This document shows, one piece after another, positions 11,003 to 24,617 of a stretch of 64,000 nucleotides of DNA. Position 1 is the stretch's first letter. Every line of letters starts with the position of its first letter. The notes beneath the pieces were generated by a model. That model searched no databases and had not been told where the DNA came from. It was given only the letters and a program-made list of their open reading frames with translations. Location of the stretch: NCBI GenBank assembly GCA_963971285.1, contig OZ020250.1, positions 21,108,783 to 21,172,782 of the forward strand, read 5' to 3'. The position numbers and the translations under genes are program-made. The DNA is from Astropecten irregularis (lineage: Eukaryota; Echinodermata; Asteroidea; Paxillosida; Astropectinidae).

Positions 11003-14000
11003 CTAAGGAGATCAAGAAACAGCGTAAAACATCATTCAAAAATACTGAATTGTGTAAAAGCCATCAAAATGTTACACCGAGGATGTTCAAATCGTAATCC
11101 TTTACGTACTCTCTTGCGATTCGCTTACCTCGGTCATTTGGATATCAGGAGGAACGAAATCACTCTTAATATTCCAGACGACAAGTCTTGGATCCATCTT
11201 AGAGGTGTCATTCACTCCTGTATAGAAAAAGGAAACATCAGCTTTGTCTATAAGTTTTTGATCTAAAGTGCCTGGCTTCAGGAATATAAGTTTTTAATAT
11301 TTCTTCACACAAACAAAGTTCTTCTAAATTCGGTCTCTAAAGAATAAAGATACATTTTTCTTAAATGTATTTTCTCCTGCACGGGCAATGTCTCTTTAAA
11401 GGTAATATCATACTTTGGTTTTTATCAAAGAAATACAGATTCATGGGCAAAAATATCAAGACAGATACAGTAACAGTTATCTGTGAAAATTTCAGTCCCA
11501 TACGGTGCCTACTTTTTGAGAAAACAGTGAAAAACAGCCACAGTATTTCTTAAGTCTTTTCTCTTTTATTTTTGATCTTTTAAAAAATCAAAAAGATTTT
11601 CGGTCGTTGTTTTACTAATTTCTGGATAAATACACCATTTCAGGCTGAACAATTTTAACGGTATGTTTCTACTAGCATCATCTTTATACCTTGAAGGTTA
11701 TACGTAAATCTGTGAACATTTCTGTTTTGGTTTCTTACCAACATATGATACTACCTTTAAAGAGGATAGACCCATGATAAATTATAAATGAAATAAATTA
11801 AATCAAATAGATTGGACACAAGACGGGATAATAATCCTAGAAAGCTTTTTTCTCCAAATTCGATTGCAATTTTGTCTGAGTGCTTTCTGGGAAAATAAGT
11901 CCGTCTCAAGTTGGGCGTTGAACTCTAAAATGGATGCCATATATCTTACCCGTTATCAAGGTAACGATTATAGCCACTGCCATGCTGATAACGAATGTTA
12001 AGAGCCCAAACCATATCTTGTTCAGGACGAAGATGGAAGGTATTCCTGAACTGCAGAGAAAATTCAAAGAAAAATACCGAAAAATAATTGCTATCGCGAA
12101 CGAAAATGGTTGAATGTTTTGAACAATGTACGATATTGCGGCCCATGCGGTGGCATGATAATTTCATTATCTCTCATCAGCATTTTTTTGGTCACGGCGA
12201 TGAAGAATTTATATCAAGCCTAATGTATACGGCGACCATTTTGTGTATAGCAAGTGGAGTATTAAATTATGGATTCGATGGATAAAAACAGGAAGGATCT
12301 TTTGTCTGATTGTTGTATAATGACAAATGCATCATTGATTGACTATGAATCGGAATTGACACGGCTTGTAAGGACTGTAAAAACCAATTAGTGAGAACTG
12401 TACACTTGTATCAATCTACATAGGCCTACATGTTGCATGTAGGCCATACATGCATTGAACCGCCATTACATGTATGGATATTTATACACATAGACTTTAT
12501 TTTGGTGATTTCGGTTCTTGGAAGTAGAATTTACTCCACTCATCTTGTTTTCAAAATAGATAACTACTATAAACTCAGTGGACAATTTTCATCAAAATCG
12601 ATCTTCATGTTTTCGAGAAAAAAAACGAATATTCGTTTTCGGTTTTGAATGAGAATTTTGTGCACGTTTCAATCGTGTTTAATTTCGATTATACTGAAAT
12701 CGAAATCGCCCAGCTGTTTGGTTGTTTTTATTTTGGAAGGTATTAAGATGCAAGACTATGATGACAGTTCAATGCAGCTTTTATAATTATAGAAACCTAA
12801 TCTTTTTTGTCGTGATATCAATTTCATTCATGAAATTTTCGGTCACGCTTCAGACAGGCATAGTAATTGGATTTATTATGTTGATCTGGTTTTTAATATA
12901 TTTTCACTTTGTCCACGAACCTGTCATCTGCCAGAGTTGATGACGTGGTCGCGTTTAGGTTCCACATAGCCTGTGTTGTGTGACTGGTGCCATTGGACCA
13001 GGTTTCGTTGATGCATGTTGCTGTTGATAGCGGTAGGTTATCGTTGGGACCAGGGAACACCACACTCCCTACTGACATGACCATAGCCACCGTCAACCCC
13101 ACCACATAACCAGAAACTGCACCCTGTACACACGACAATAATTCCAAATGGGGTATTAGGGAGACACGTTAGCGTCTAAAAGTGAACATTAGGGAGACCA
13201 GCTTCCTTTTAAAGACATGTTTTTATCGTCCATATTTTAATAGAAGACATAGAATGCTCTCAATATGAACATATGTCAATTTCAAGTTCATTGGTTTTTG
13301 GGATGTTAAGAAATAGGTAAGTAAACTTTGTGCACGACCCTATGGGAAAGTCTCCCTAAGAAGGTCCCATCCTCGGTTATACTGAAAAGCCAAACAATCA
13401 ATCAATATGAAATGAGAGACATTTGAGACGTTGGCGGCAGCAGACTGAAGGCCTTTCTCAAACCTCGGCTCCGGCTCAGGCTCCGGCTTCGTCTCTGTCA
13501 TTCATATGCTGAAAATATAGGTTGTAGTTTTTTCATTGAAGCTGAAGCTCTGGGTTTTTTTCAAACCAGAGAATCTACATCCGAACCGCAGCCAAAAGTC
13601 TCTACATGTATTTTGATAAGCATTATTTTAAAATGGACTCACGAAATGGAGCTTGAGCCGGAGCTTGAGCCGGAGCCTGAGCCTGACCCGAGCTTCGAGA
13701 AAGGCTCCCATTCTCGTCAATTATTGCTTGTTTACTTCGTCTGCAGTCAGATTCATTATCTATTTATAATCTACAACCTTTTCTTTTTACACGAAGTCAC
13801 AAATTAGTATAAGCATCCGCGTTTCATGGAAAGCAATTTCCCCGTGATTGATATTTTATGGCCTGTGTCAACCCTCATTCATGCGATCAATGAATTTCAC
13901 CGAAACTCACAACCGCATGGGACTCTTGTGAATGTTCGATGATTATCTTATAATGATGCATTCTTCCATTGCGTATATACATTATTCATCCTATGCAGGG

Positions 14001-17000
14001 AATTTGCTTGGTTGGCTTACAAATGTTCACAAGTACAACAGAATGCAGAACACTGCATGTCATTTACAAAACAATAATGGTCAACATTTAGGGGAAAACA
14101 TTTTGGACCTTTGGCGAGATTTCAAGAAATTAAAGGGCTTGTTTTGAGGCCGAGAAGTGGCATTTGTAGTATAAATTGGTTATAATACGGTTTTACCTAT
14201 AGGCCTAATTTGGGGATGCTGAATTCAAAAATGGCTGTATTTTGAGGTTAAAGGGGTCATATTTTCAACATTATCCTCAAATAAGCTTTAAAAAATACAC
14301 AAAATTTTAGCAAAATCATCACTGGTAAATCATTAACAAACCTGGTATAGATCTGATTTGCATAATTATAGAGTTACTAGACTTGATCGCATCCGCGGAT
14401 TGGCGGAGGAACGAAATGATCCTTTTTTTTAACAGAGGTGTATTCAGACTGAGATGTGTTTTGTGGAACTGTTAGAAACTTTCAAATCATAGCCTTTAAT
14501 AATTATTCATCCCTCTGAGATGGTTTGTCAGTGAGAGCGCCCTCTCGTGATTTTGTATTGTGTATTACCTTTGGGCCACACCATGGCACAAACGCTCCTA
14601 GGATGTACAGTGCGAGTAGCGTACCGTGAAAACCACCGTTCAATGTAACAATCACCTGTAAAGATGGGAAAAACCAGGAAACATTTTTCTCAACGAAATG
14701 TATTAACTTCCAGAATGTATAGCTATAAAGGTAGCATCATACTTTGGTAGCATACCGAAACAGAAATCTTCACAGATTTACCTATAACTTACAGGGTATA
14801 AAGATGGTGATGGTACAAACATATCTTGCAAGTTTTTCCGCTTGAAATGCTGTATTTATCAAGAAAAGAGTAAAGCTAATGACCAAATACAATTTTGATC
14901 TTTTACAGATCAATAAATAACTGGGACTGAAAATTTCACAGGTGACTGTTACTGTTACGAATGAAAAGGGGGAAATAACTTTACCGGTATTGCGTCTCCA
15001 ATTACTGGAACTACAAATGATGCCCCCAGTGTGAAGATGGAAAAGCCCACAACTGAAATTAGAAATGTTAGGACGTATTGTTAGAATGATACAATCGGGC
15101 GGAGATGATATGAAGCGGCTGCAGTCACTGGCTAGTGGCTGCCATAGGGGCGTGTGTGATTTGTAGCCGCAGCTAGAGATTTGGGACACGGCCATATCCC
15201 TAATAATCTTCGTTCTGCTTTTGATTATAGACATAATATCTCCATATTCAATTCTATAAGTTTCAAAGTAATTTCCGATCATTAAACAAGTGAATAGTTT
15301 CAATACATGTACTTCGATTTCACGAAGCCCTACGATGGATCTTAACTTGAGTTACGAAGGATAACCTAACGTATCCTACAATTCCTAGGTGGCGCTACAT
15401 GATGCATCATAAGTCGTACGATTGATTGTTAGTTACGATGAGTTATGTGAATTCGACCTCAGCTTACCAATTAATTTCAGGACACGGGTGTAAGTAATGT
15501 CTGACATCTCTTTCCAGAACGGTTTGACAAAGTGCTCGCCGACTAATGTCGCGTTTGCATTGAGCACCGATGACAAGGTACTGTCATTTAAATTGAGAGA
15601 TATAAACATACATCAGTTAATTGCCTATTAATTAGTGGATTCCCATGTAATCCGTCTGTCCGTTGACATATGTCTGTCCGTCCGTTTATCCGTTGGTCCC
15701 TCGGGCAGTCCCTCTGTTCCCCCATCCGTCCTTCCGTCCATCGCCAAGCCTTTATAGCTTTCAGGCTTAGAAGCAGTGTTCCTTATAGAGCCTTTCTCAA
15801 AGCTCGCCTCCGGCTCAGGCTCAGGCTCCATGTCATGTCATGCATTCCATTTTAAAATTATTTGGTATCAATATAATGCTTTTGGCTGCGGTTCTGGAGT
15901 AGATTCTCTGGTTTGAAAACGAAAACAGAACTTCAACTTCAATGAAAAACCACAACCTATATTTTCAGCATGGAATTACAGAGACGAAGCCGGAGCCGAG
16001 CTTTGAGGCCCATTTGCTTTTGCTTTCACCACCATTATTGAATATTAATACATTATACAAGAAATAAACTGCTGAAAATTGCTCATCAGCCAAAATAATG
16101 ACTTGAAATTTATAAAATGCTTGAAATAGGGAGGGCCTGACGCGTTTCGATCCTAGCCGGATCTTTATCGAAGGCTATCCTTCGATAAAGATCTTGCTAG
16201 GATCGGAACGCGTCAGGCCCTCCTAACTCCAAGCATTAAGACTATAAGGACAATCTTACCTTAATGCCGCACCAAACAAACCAGCGAGGAGTAGGCCAGG
16301 TACTGCCGGGATATGACCAAAAACATCCACAACGAAATACGGTAGAATCTGATATGAACAGAATAGTACCATTATTTTAAAGAAACAACAGAAGTGCTCT
16401 GATTGTACCAACAATTTCAAATTAAAAACAATGCTAAAATCTCCGTGGTACGACTTCGATGTTTCTCAGCTCACGTAAAAATAATAGTAATTGAATTACC
16501 TGCGTTCATTTCCTATGCTGCAAAGCGTGCACAATTTGCCTCTGCTTAGGCAACCAAAATGACCCGGACCTTAAAGTTGCAGAGCAGTTGCAAGTGGATC
16601 CAGGATTTGGCAATGTCTTAATTAAAGACGTCATCATGACGTCTCGTTATATGTCGATGTCTATACCTGATCATTTTTGGTCGTGTATCCAAGCAGAAGT
16701 GGCGAGCATCCTTCATAATAAGCGTATATTGTGCAACCAGTCATAATAAGCAGAAACAGAAAGATAAACTCGCCAACTACATAGCCAATAATACATCTGT
16801 AACACGTAAAGAATATCAAATGTTTTTATTGTAAATATCATCCATTACAAATAATAAACTGTTGCAAATTGCTCATCAGCCAAATTAATGACTTGAAATT
16901 TATAAAAAAAAATACTGCTTAAAGTTAGGAGGGCCTGACGCGTTTCGATCCCAGCGAAGGCCTTCGATACAGATCAGTGCACATTATTATTAAGGAGCTG

Positions 17001-20000
17001 TTTCTAAAAATTGATTTCTAAAAAATGAGCCCTCGAAAACGACTCATGAGTTGCAAATAATCGTTTTCTTAAACTACTCATTAGCAGAATTATAGTAGTT
17101 TCAGATGTTTTACATTCACATTTTAACTATTTTTAAAACAAAATACAGCTTGATTCCCTCGATGCTCAAGATTTTTGTCACCTGTTTGGTGATTGATGAG
17201 TGAATTATTAATTGGTTATTAATTAATTATTAATTGATTATTAAAGAATTAATTATTGACTTACGCTTTGGCAACTGCTTCTGATTTGCAGACAACAAAT
17301 CGTTGGACCATGTACTGATTGTTGATGGTCCAGTTGATGTACGTTATTTGGCCAAAAATAAATCCCCAACCGTTGTAGAATTCATCGATAACTGGGGCGA
17401 AGCTTAACATTAAAAGAAACAGGACATTGTACTCTTTTTAAAAATCGTGTATAATACGGGCGATTCCAAACAGTGCGCCAACAAGAGTTTGCAACGCGTT
17501 GGCCAATCACATTACGCGGAATCTGTCGACCCTCTCCATTGGGTAGACAAAATGATTCTGTGAATTGTGATTGGCCAAAGCGTTGCAAACTCTTGGTGAC
17601 ACATTGTATATGGAATCGCCCAAATTTGGAGATAAGGATTGATACAGTTTGTATCATTTGAAGTACATAATTATTATCCATAACATAGTAGGCCTATAAT
17701 TTACTTTCATGTTTAGTTTATTTGAGTGTGAGCCTGGATGCAACGAAAATTATAATAGAGGAAGGTGGTTACATAGCGGATGACGTCACAACCTTGAATG
17801 ATATTTTTTGAGTCGGTGAAGATCACGATTTTATATTGTTAGCATAAAATGAATAAACGGAAAGGTGAGGAAAATGTACATTATGGGACTAATTTCATAG
17901 AGCTGCTTAGGCACCAAAATATGCTTAAGCACCTAAAACCGTGGTAAATAAAATCAATATGTCAGCCAAAGCTCCTTTTGAATGTTATGCTCAGCAAACA
18001 GTGGCCGAATAAATGTCAAAAGCAGTAACATGAAAATTTGGTTGGTAATCCTGTTCGATTTTGTGCTTAAGCAGCTCTATGAAATTGAAATTCAGAGACA
18101 GAGAAAGTTCATACTCAAAGAAGTTAGTCCTGCCTCCCTCTGATGCAATCCTCCACACATTACCAAAACCACCCATCTCCATTGAACCCTTGATGATGAT
18201 AGCAAATATGGCAGCTAACATGAGGACCATCTGTAGACTGTCCGTCCATAACACAGCTTTGATTCCACCCTTTCAAAAACAACAATTCACAGATTAAGAT
18301 TCATAAATATCCAACGGGCCCCGTGTACAATGTGTATAATTTCTCTATTTCTGTTTCATTGCACATCGCTTACAAAGTACACTATCAACTGTTTCTTGCA
18401 TAGCATTTCTCGGTGTTACAACAACGTTTCTGTGGTCGATTTCACTAAACTCATCGTAATTTACGATCAATCGTAGGACTTGTGATGCATTACAGCCCTA
18501 CTAGGATACGATAGGATGTTCTTCGTAACTCGAGGACGATCGATCGTAGGCCGATTTCATAAAACTTACGACGCGTCGCAGAGTTAAGACACATCCTTTC
18601 TCTATGGACTCACCGCATAGATGCGACGCGTCGCAGCTAGGACGCGTCGCAAATCGAGTTGCGACGCGTCGCAGAGCTTTATGAAATCGGCCCCGGGTCT
18701 TTTGTAAACATTTGCTTTTGTGCCCCCTGATGTTGGACCTTTGGGAACAACTTTGAAATCGCTTTGAAATCTATAATTCATTCGTGATTATTTATTAATT
18801 GGATTTTATTAGTGAGTATTCATTTTTTTATAAGTATTTGTAATTGGCATTCATAATATTACTCATAAGTGCTGTTTAGATTTTGTATTCATTAGTGGTT
18901 ACTTTGTTTATACAATATTCATTCTTGATTATTGACAATTGTTATTGAAATTCGATTATTCATTATTATCCATATAGCGTCAATATACTTACCACAACAG
19001 TATAGAGAGCACATATTACACATGAACCTACAATGGCGACCTCCAGGCTAATACCAGTGACTGAGGAAAACACGATATCGATTATTGATTATTGATAATC
19101 GAAAGTCATTTAATCTATACACAGATTGTGATTGGTGATAATGTTCGATAAAGTAAAACCGATAAATTAGGATTTTCAAACCTCATATTCATATTCATTG
19201 TCAGCGAACAACAGCCAAAGAACAATCGCAAGCGATACACAACACATGGACATTTTGTTGTTAATTCTGTTTTTATCAAGACAGACATTTCATGGTTAGC
19301 AAATTGTTGTACTAAGCAGGGACGTGAAATTAGCCCAAGCTATAAAAGTAGGGTTGTTGTTGCTTTGCATGGTTTAGGTTAAGGCAGAAGCTGGGGTCAT
19401 TGCTACTATATTAGGGCTAAGGCTTGTGTCGTCTGCCATAGTGCTTTGGCTAGGTTGGATCACTGAGTTAATGTCAGGTGTTAATGAACGAGGATCAGTA
19501 GGATTTCAACCAACCTGCAGTAGCTGCTACAGATGCCGTGTATGTGACCAGACCAAGGTAGAGAAGCTGGTTAAAAGGAGTTGAACAATCCAAGGCTCTT
19601 AATGTTGTATCTTAAGCTTAACTCAATATTCCAACAATCAATATATCTTGCTATCTATTATACCCACACAGCTTAAAATCTTAAGTCCACAGGTCAAGGC
19701 CTCTGTCCAAATACGACTGCAAAATACAATAATATGCCAATTGTTTTGGGAATTTTAATGAAATAGTTATATTTACAGTGCACTTCAGGCCTCACCAGAG
19801 GACATGGCCAATAATGACTCATAGTACAACATGCAGATACGCGGGGCAAATCATCGGGTGTATGTATCCAGTGTTTATTATTTTGAAGTTTGAAAATATA
19901 GCGCAGCTGATCTGGGAGTGTAAGGAGACAGATTGCTCTAGAAAAAGTTGTTGGAATACTCACTGTGAATAAAAGGAACGATGTGATACCACATATCTGA

Positions 20001-21362
20001 GTAGCGTTATTGAAGCGTAGCTCCAGGTACTGTTAATAAAGTACAGGGGAAAATGTATAAGTTTGATGGGATGATGTTTTCGGCAAGCAAAAATATCCAT
20101 CTGTATAAAAATATCAATTTTTACTGGTCACCGTTTTTCCACACCCTTTTCTTATTGTCCATAAAACACATTTTATGTAGTTCTTTAAAATCTCCCTATA
20201 CCAAACCAGTGGCCAATTTCATAGAGCTGCTTAAGCACCAACATTTTGCTTAAGCACCAAAAACCTTGGTAAATAAAATCCGTATGCCAGCTAAATCTCC
20301 TTGTGAATGTTATGCTCAGCAAAAGTCAAAAATAATAAACATCACATGAAAATATGGTTGGCAATCCAGTTTGATCAAGGAAAACTTGTTATGCTTAAGC
20401 AAATTTTGTGCTTTGCCTTAAGCAGCTCTATATGAAATTGGCCCAGGCCTGGGGTGGATTTCACTAACGTTTTGCGATCATCGCTAAGCCCAAATCCATC
20501 GCTAAACGGAAAATTCCTACACAAAGTAGCGATCAATTTTTCCGTTTAGCGATGGATTTGGGCTTTGCGATGATCGCAAAGCGTTAGTGAAATCGGCCCC
20601 TGGTGTAAGATAATGTGACATGGGACTGTCAAATACCACTTCTGAGTTCTGACCTCAGACAACTTAAGCCCACCGCACACTATACGATCCGACATTCCGA
20701 CTAGGACCCGACTGGTTTTTGGAAGGATCGCAAAGCATTCTGGGAGTCTTAACCGTGATTGTTCCCAGTCGCAGACCCACTCTGATGGCCAGTCGGCAAG
20801 ATTCGACTGTCGAATCACGGTTAAGACTCCCAGAATGCTTTGCGATCCTTCCAAAAACCAGTCGTGTCGTAGTCGGATCGTATAGTGTGCGGTGGGCTAT
20901 AGGAGAATATGTTGCATTTGAACATGACTGAAGGGCCCATGGTGACTTTTCACTGGTCTATTAATTTATAAGCCAGTTCGTATTACTTTGGAATAACTTT
21001 CCACAAACCTTGTACACTGAAGTCAGACCTAGTCTGTAGTACAGGGGCACGAAGAACAGCATAGACATCAGCCCACCGATCGTCATGGGCACCATGAACC
21101 AAATTAACATGGGACCGTGATAGTAGACATCAGCTGGAATCCCTTGGATTGATATCCCCGAGGAGAAACTAGCGATGAGGGAGAGGGTTACCGGGAGGAA
21201 TGACATCTTACGGTCGGCTAAGATGTACTCCGAGGAGGTGCGCTGGCGACCACCGCTCAAGCCGTAGTACAGGCCGATGGCCAGGGAGGCTAGAAGCATC
21301 CCGCCGCATACGATGTAGTCCCAGACCTCGAAGTAAGACTTGGAGCCGAATTCTTTATCCAT
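10907..21362 (-). CDS. SLC5-family sodium-coupled monocarboxylate/multivitamin-type transporter, 15 exons, complete
   Basis: Exons, in transcription order: 21362-21009, 20029-19964, 19566-19515, 19060-18993, 18269-18115, 17402-17265, 16796-16667, 16348-16260, 15580-15468, 15052-14985, 14655-14569, 13123-12921, 12050-11950, 11217-11129, 11002-10907. All junctions keep frame and use GT-AG, giving 602 codons, close to the usual 610-620 of SLC5A8/SLC5A12. Recognisable SLC5 segments: EYILADRKMSFLPVTLSLIA (TM1 region), YLELRFNN, GGIKAVLWTDSLQMVLML, VQRFVVCKSEA, PYFVVDVFGHIPAVPGLL, and LSTLSSVLNANATL, which aligns with the TM8 sodium-site segment. Family knowledge predicts Na+-driven uptake of monocarboxylates or similar small anions at the plasma membrane; substrate cannot be read from sequence, and SLC5A6-like transport is an alternative. 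Exon 5 reads on into a repeat; the donor gtatga at 18114 was chosen because it alone restores frame with exon 6. Confidence 0.9.
11395..11761. mobile_element. AAAGGTARTATCATACTTTGG inverted-repeat element, copy in SLC5 intron 13
   Basis: Left end tttaaaggtaatatcatact, right end atgatactacctttaa; interior landmarks cagttatctgtgaaaatttc and tttttgagaaaacagtgaaa. About 370 bp, no coding capacity. Ends are near-perfect inverted repeats of each other. Confidence 0.65.
13451..13705. mobile_element. GGCTCM-type inverted-repeat element (MITE-like), copy 1
   Basis: Ends are inverted repeats, gcctttctcaaacctcggct at the left and gagcttcgagaaaggc at the right. Both ends carry GGCTCM/KGAGCC hexamer runs, and the interior has landmarks such as atatgctgaaaatataggtt and accagagaatctac. 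The other copies share this plan. No coding capacity. Confidence 0.65.
14724..14970. mobile_element. AAAGGTAGCATCATACTTTGG element, truncated, beside SLC5 exon 10
   Basis: Left end tataaaggtagcatcatact and the family interior, ending in ggtgactgttactgttacg. The right end is missing and the truncation point lies about 15 bp from the donor of SLC5 exon 10 (minus strand). Confidence 0.58.
15312..15459. mobile_element. Foldback element, ATCGTAACT family, 8 bp from an SLC5 splice donor
   Basis: Left cgatttcacgaagccctacg, right agttacgatgagttatgtga followed by attcg. Same family at 25585-25730 and (truncated) 18434-18548. Its right edge stands about 8 bp from the donor of SLC5 exon 9 on the minus strand. 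Confidence 0.6.
15790..16010. mobile_element. GGCTCM-type inverted-repeat element, copy 2
   Basis: Inverse orientation to copy 1: gcctttctcaaagctcgcct at the left, agattctctggtttgaaaac inside, ccggagccgagctttgaggc at the right. Lies in the SLC5 intron between exons 8 and 9, next to a (tccg)n-rich stretch at 15650-15745. Confidence 0.62.
16062..16255. mobile_element. Repeat with GAGGGCCTGACGCGTTTCGATCC hairpin
   Basis: aataaactgctgaaaattgc leads into gagggcctgacgcgtttcga ... gataaagatcttgctaggat ... cgcgtcaggccctcc, a hairpin. Relatives with the same lead and hairpin parts occur at 16850-16975 and 60950-61125, and the hairpin end alone at 43137-43185. Confidence 0.58.
18548..18697. mobile_element. 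Foldback element rich in GCGACGCGTCGC palindromes
   Basis: Left ggccgatttcataaaactta, right gctttatgaaatcggccccg; between them the 12-mer gcgacgcgtcgc or close forms occur several times. It joins directly to the truncated ATCGTAACT-family element at 18434-18548. Confidence 0.62.
20210..20447. mobile_element. GGCCAATTTCATAGAGCTGCTTAAGC inverted-repeat element
   Basis: Left end ggccaatttcatagagctgc followed by ttaagcaccaa; right end cttaagcagctctatatgaa followed by attggccc. About 240 bp. In the SLC5 intron between exons 1 and 2. Confidence 0.65.
20451..20600. mobile_element. Foldback element, GCGATCATCGC family
   Basis: Nearly perfect palindrome: tttgcgatcatcgctaagcc and ccaaatccatcgc at the left, mirrored by gcgatggatttgggc and gcgatgatcgcaaag at the right, with termini gatttcacta / tagtgaaatcggcccc. 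Copies at 43485-43613 and 54401-54544. Confidence 0.7.
20668..20897. mobile_element. Long foldback element with about 100-bp arms
   Basis: Left arm gcccaccgcacactatacga ... tttttggaaggatcgcaaag ... gggagtcttaaccgtgatt, mirrored by aatcacggttaagactccc ... ctttgcgatccttccaaaaa ... tcgtatagtgtgcggtgggc. A short spacer separates the arms. No coding capacity. Confidence 0.68.
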
Positions 21363-24088
21363 CTTACTCGCAGTTTTAATAACTTCTTGGTACTGTATAT
21401 TATTATCGTCACTAAATACGATACAGGTAGTTCAGACTCTGCGTACGGTTTAACAGTCAACAATACAATGCATGACTATTGGGTATATAGGCCTACATGT
21501 TTTATTTCATACTAATCGCAGGGGCGTGCATGTCTATAAAGTATACATACAATCAGTTTATTTAACCGTGAACTGAACTTCGTTTCAATGGTACTAAGTT
21601 CAAGAATTTACTCCGTGTGTAGATAATGATTTTACCCCCAAACCCTTGTTTGCAAATAGCCGTTTTCGCTACCCAGTATCGTGTAAAACAACACGTTAAA
21701 GGTAGTATCATACTTTGGTAGCATACCGAAACAGAAATCGTCCACATAATACCTATAACTTACAGGGTATAAAAAATAAATTAAAGATGGTGATGGTAGA
21801 AACATACCGTTAAAATTTGTCTGCCTGAAATGCTGTATTTATCCAGAAAAGAGTAAAACTACTGACCAATATTATTTTTGATCTTTTAAAGATAAAAAAT
21901 AAAACAGAAATGACTTTAAAAATATTGTGGACGTTTTTCTCTGTTTTCTCAAAAAGTGGGCACCGTATGGGACTGAAATTTCCACAGATGACTGTTACTG
22001 TATCTTCCTTGATATTTTTTTCCATGAATCTGTATTTCTTTGACACAAACCAAAGTATGATATTACCTTTAAACACATGCAATGATAAACCCAATGCGAA
22101 TCCAAAGAATCTGAACTTCAAACAAATCAATTTGATTGAATAATGTTTTTATTACTTAAAACAAATCACATTTGTTTCTGAATAAATAGTTAAATTTCTT
22201 ATTTAATTAGTAATGAAGCCATGTTAATTAAGTTAATTATCTGTGCATGAGTTAGGCGATTCCGTGAAAAATATAACATGAAAGTGAATTTATCCAAATA
22301 ACTTTTGAAGAATTTGTTTTATGTCATGTGATAGCGAATTAGTTGCATGTACTTTCTCTAAACAAAATGTGTTGCTCCGCCCCTATGGAGAATATTTAGG
22401 CTGCCGATGAGGGCGCTGTTGCCAAATATTTTCTGCCACTTAACATAATGGGATAACATTTCTTCAATTTAAACAATTTGTAATTTCCGATTAATTTATG
22501 TGATGAGGACACAATAAGCATGGACTATTTTATTGTAAAATTTTGATCAAATTTTGGTTGTGATATTTTAAACTGAAAATAATGTAACGTTCATCATTAT
22601 AATAATATTGTCCAATCAAGTTTGATTTCCCAGCAAAGCTTGGTTACAAAATCTAGAAAACAAATTGGTGTCAATTTTCTGTGCATCTGTAACGTCCGGC
22701 ACAATGGAACCGCCCAGTTATATCTTTAAAAAGAAAACAAATGAGACAAATAATGAGTTTCATCTGCCAAACAATATTAAAATATTTGATATTGGTTCCG
22801 TGTTAGCTATTTTGATGACAATACATAATTATGTAACGTAACAACAGAAAGCTTTATATTTTAATAACTACGTATTACGTTATATAGGGTGACATTAATT
22901 TCCATAGGGTTGTGCACAAAACTTTTCTTACCTATTTCTAAACATCCTCCAAACCAATAAACTTGAAATTGACATATGTTCATAATATATTGAGAGCATT
23001 CTCGGTGTTATATTAACATTTGGACAGTACAAATATGTCTTTAAAAGGGAGCTAGGACGTTAAGGCGACCTCCAAAATGTCCCCCTAAGTACCATGGTCA
23101 CCATAACCATCGCTGAAGTATGGAAAGCGGTCTCCCTATGTGTTAAAAGGCTGTAATTATTCCAATTATTATTCCAAAATTCCTCACCTTGGTGAGTTAT
23201 TAAAGACCTAAAAGCTGAACTTGAATCGACACATTGAGCTAAGCAAAGGGATGTTCAAGCTGATAAAAATGTCTATGGTTAGCATCGCGATGTCTTCCTT
23301 GGCGAACTCGGGTAACCAGCCAGATTTTCATGGTCTGTTTGATTATAACTGGTACCCCGTGCTGCTAATATTCATCCAATCATAATTATGTTTTTTCATG
23401 CGCTTGTTCTTTGATTTATCTTCCTCTTTTTCTTGTTCAGTTTGCGAAGCAAAATGTCTATTTTATTATTATTTAAGAATAATGTCTTTCTTGGGTAAAT
23501 ATACAATTATTTTGTAAGATCAAACTTAAACACGTCTGTGATTGTTAACTTTAAAAAAAGTTCTTTAGTTACTATGAATAAAGAACGAAAGCAATGATTA
23601 CACATGATTTTCTGCAAGCTGATAACTGAAGATAGAAACCACTATTAAGTGGTGTATTATTAATAGCGCCATCATGCGGCAAAGACCTATGTAAGTGTAC
23701 CAAGTAAAAAAAAAAAAAAGGCTAGTCTTTTTCATGAATATTAAATGTTTTTGGTCGGGAAATATATAATATGCAAATTAGGCTTGCCCTTCACCGACGT
23801 GGATGAGCATTGCATACTCAGTGCTTGTGAGTGCACGTGAAAAAATCACGTGCTGGCTCAGGTGGGATTCGAACTCATGACCTCCTGCTTACTAGTGCAG
23901 CTGCCATACCGCTATAGTCTTTTTATTCTGTACCTTTCAGACATTCAGACAGCTTCACATAATATTACAGCAAGGACCATATTAAAGAATAATACCTTTC
24001 CAAAGTCTTTCCCGTGGACCTAGTGAAACAATTTCAATAATGTTTCACTGCAATTTTGATTTTTTGATTTTGATCTTTCGCTATTCGT
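21363..24088. other. Region between the SLC5 gene start and the SLC5 fragment
   Basis: Holds the promoter and 5' UTR of the minus-strand SLC5 gene (not delimited), a full AAAGGTAGTATCATACTTTGG inverted-repeat element at 21696-22073, and at about 22880-23095 a sequence that resembles 13146-13375 in inverse orientation (shared words such as aaacttgaaattgacatatg), i.e. another dispersed repeat. A degenerate tRNA-like sequence (ggattcgaactcatgacctcc) lies near 23860-23925. No gene is supported. Confidence 0.5.
21696..22073. mobile_element. AAAGGTAGTATCATACTTTGG element upstream of the SLC5 gene
   Basis: Full-length: gttaaaggtagtatcatact at the left and aaagtatgatattaccttta at the right. Lies some 330 bp upstream of the SLC5 start codon, so it may form part of the promoter region. 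Confidence 0.65.
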
Positions 24089-24617
24089 CTAACACGCGGT
24101 ATCGATTACCTGGCTAGATAATGTTATGTCCGCGTTGAAGTCGGACTCGGGGCGCGGCGTTCGGTTCGATTCCTGAGTCTCGTCGTCTTCACGCTGTATG
24201 TCTAAATTCAAGTCGGTCTCCATGACCTGAATCTGATTTTCATGTCCTGTGTTTTCACCATCAGTAGCTGCAGTTTGATGCAGATCCGCCACCTCGTCCA
24301 TCTGTACAATGAAACAGAAACAAATTTGCAATAAATTTCCTGAGGTTGTTCGGTGTGAAGGCCATAGGGGGCGGTATTTCCTACCGAACAACCCCAGGAA
24401 ATTTATCAAAGTCAATTTGGAGTATATCAATTATAACGACTCATTATTTTTATATCAATAATGAAATCAAATCATCAAATAACCACACTCGGGAAACTGA
24501 CTGAATTTGACGGTATATTCAGGAGGTCGCCGGTTCGAATCCCGCTCTAGTCAAATTTTCTTTGTACACTTTTCAATCAATAATGGAAGTTAAACGTAAT
24601 TGTGTATTATTAATTCG

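Noticed and set aside
12420-12452. Small palindrome around taggcctacatg
   Set aside because: Short and AT/GC neutral; could be chance, no second copy with the same flanks noted.
17991-18114. Continuation of SLC5 exon 5 into [16 protein letters not shown]
   Set aside because: This part is the end of a GGCCAATTTCATAGAGC repeat; the donor at 18114 restores frame with exon 6 and the family alignment.
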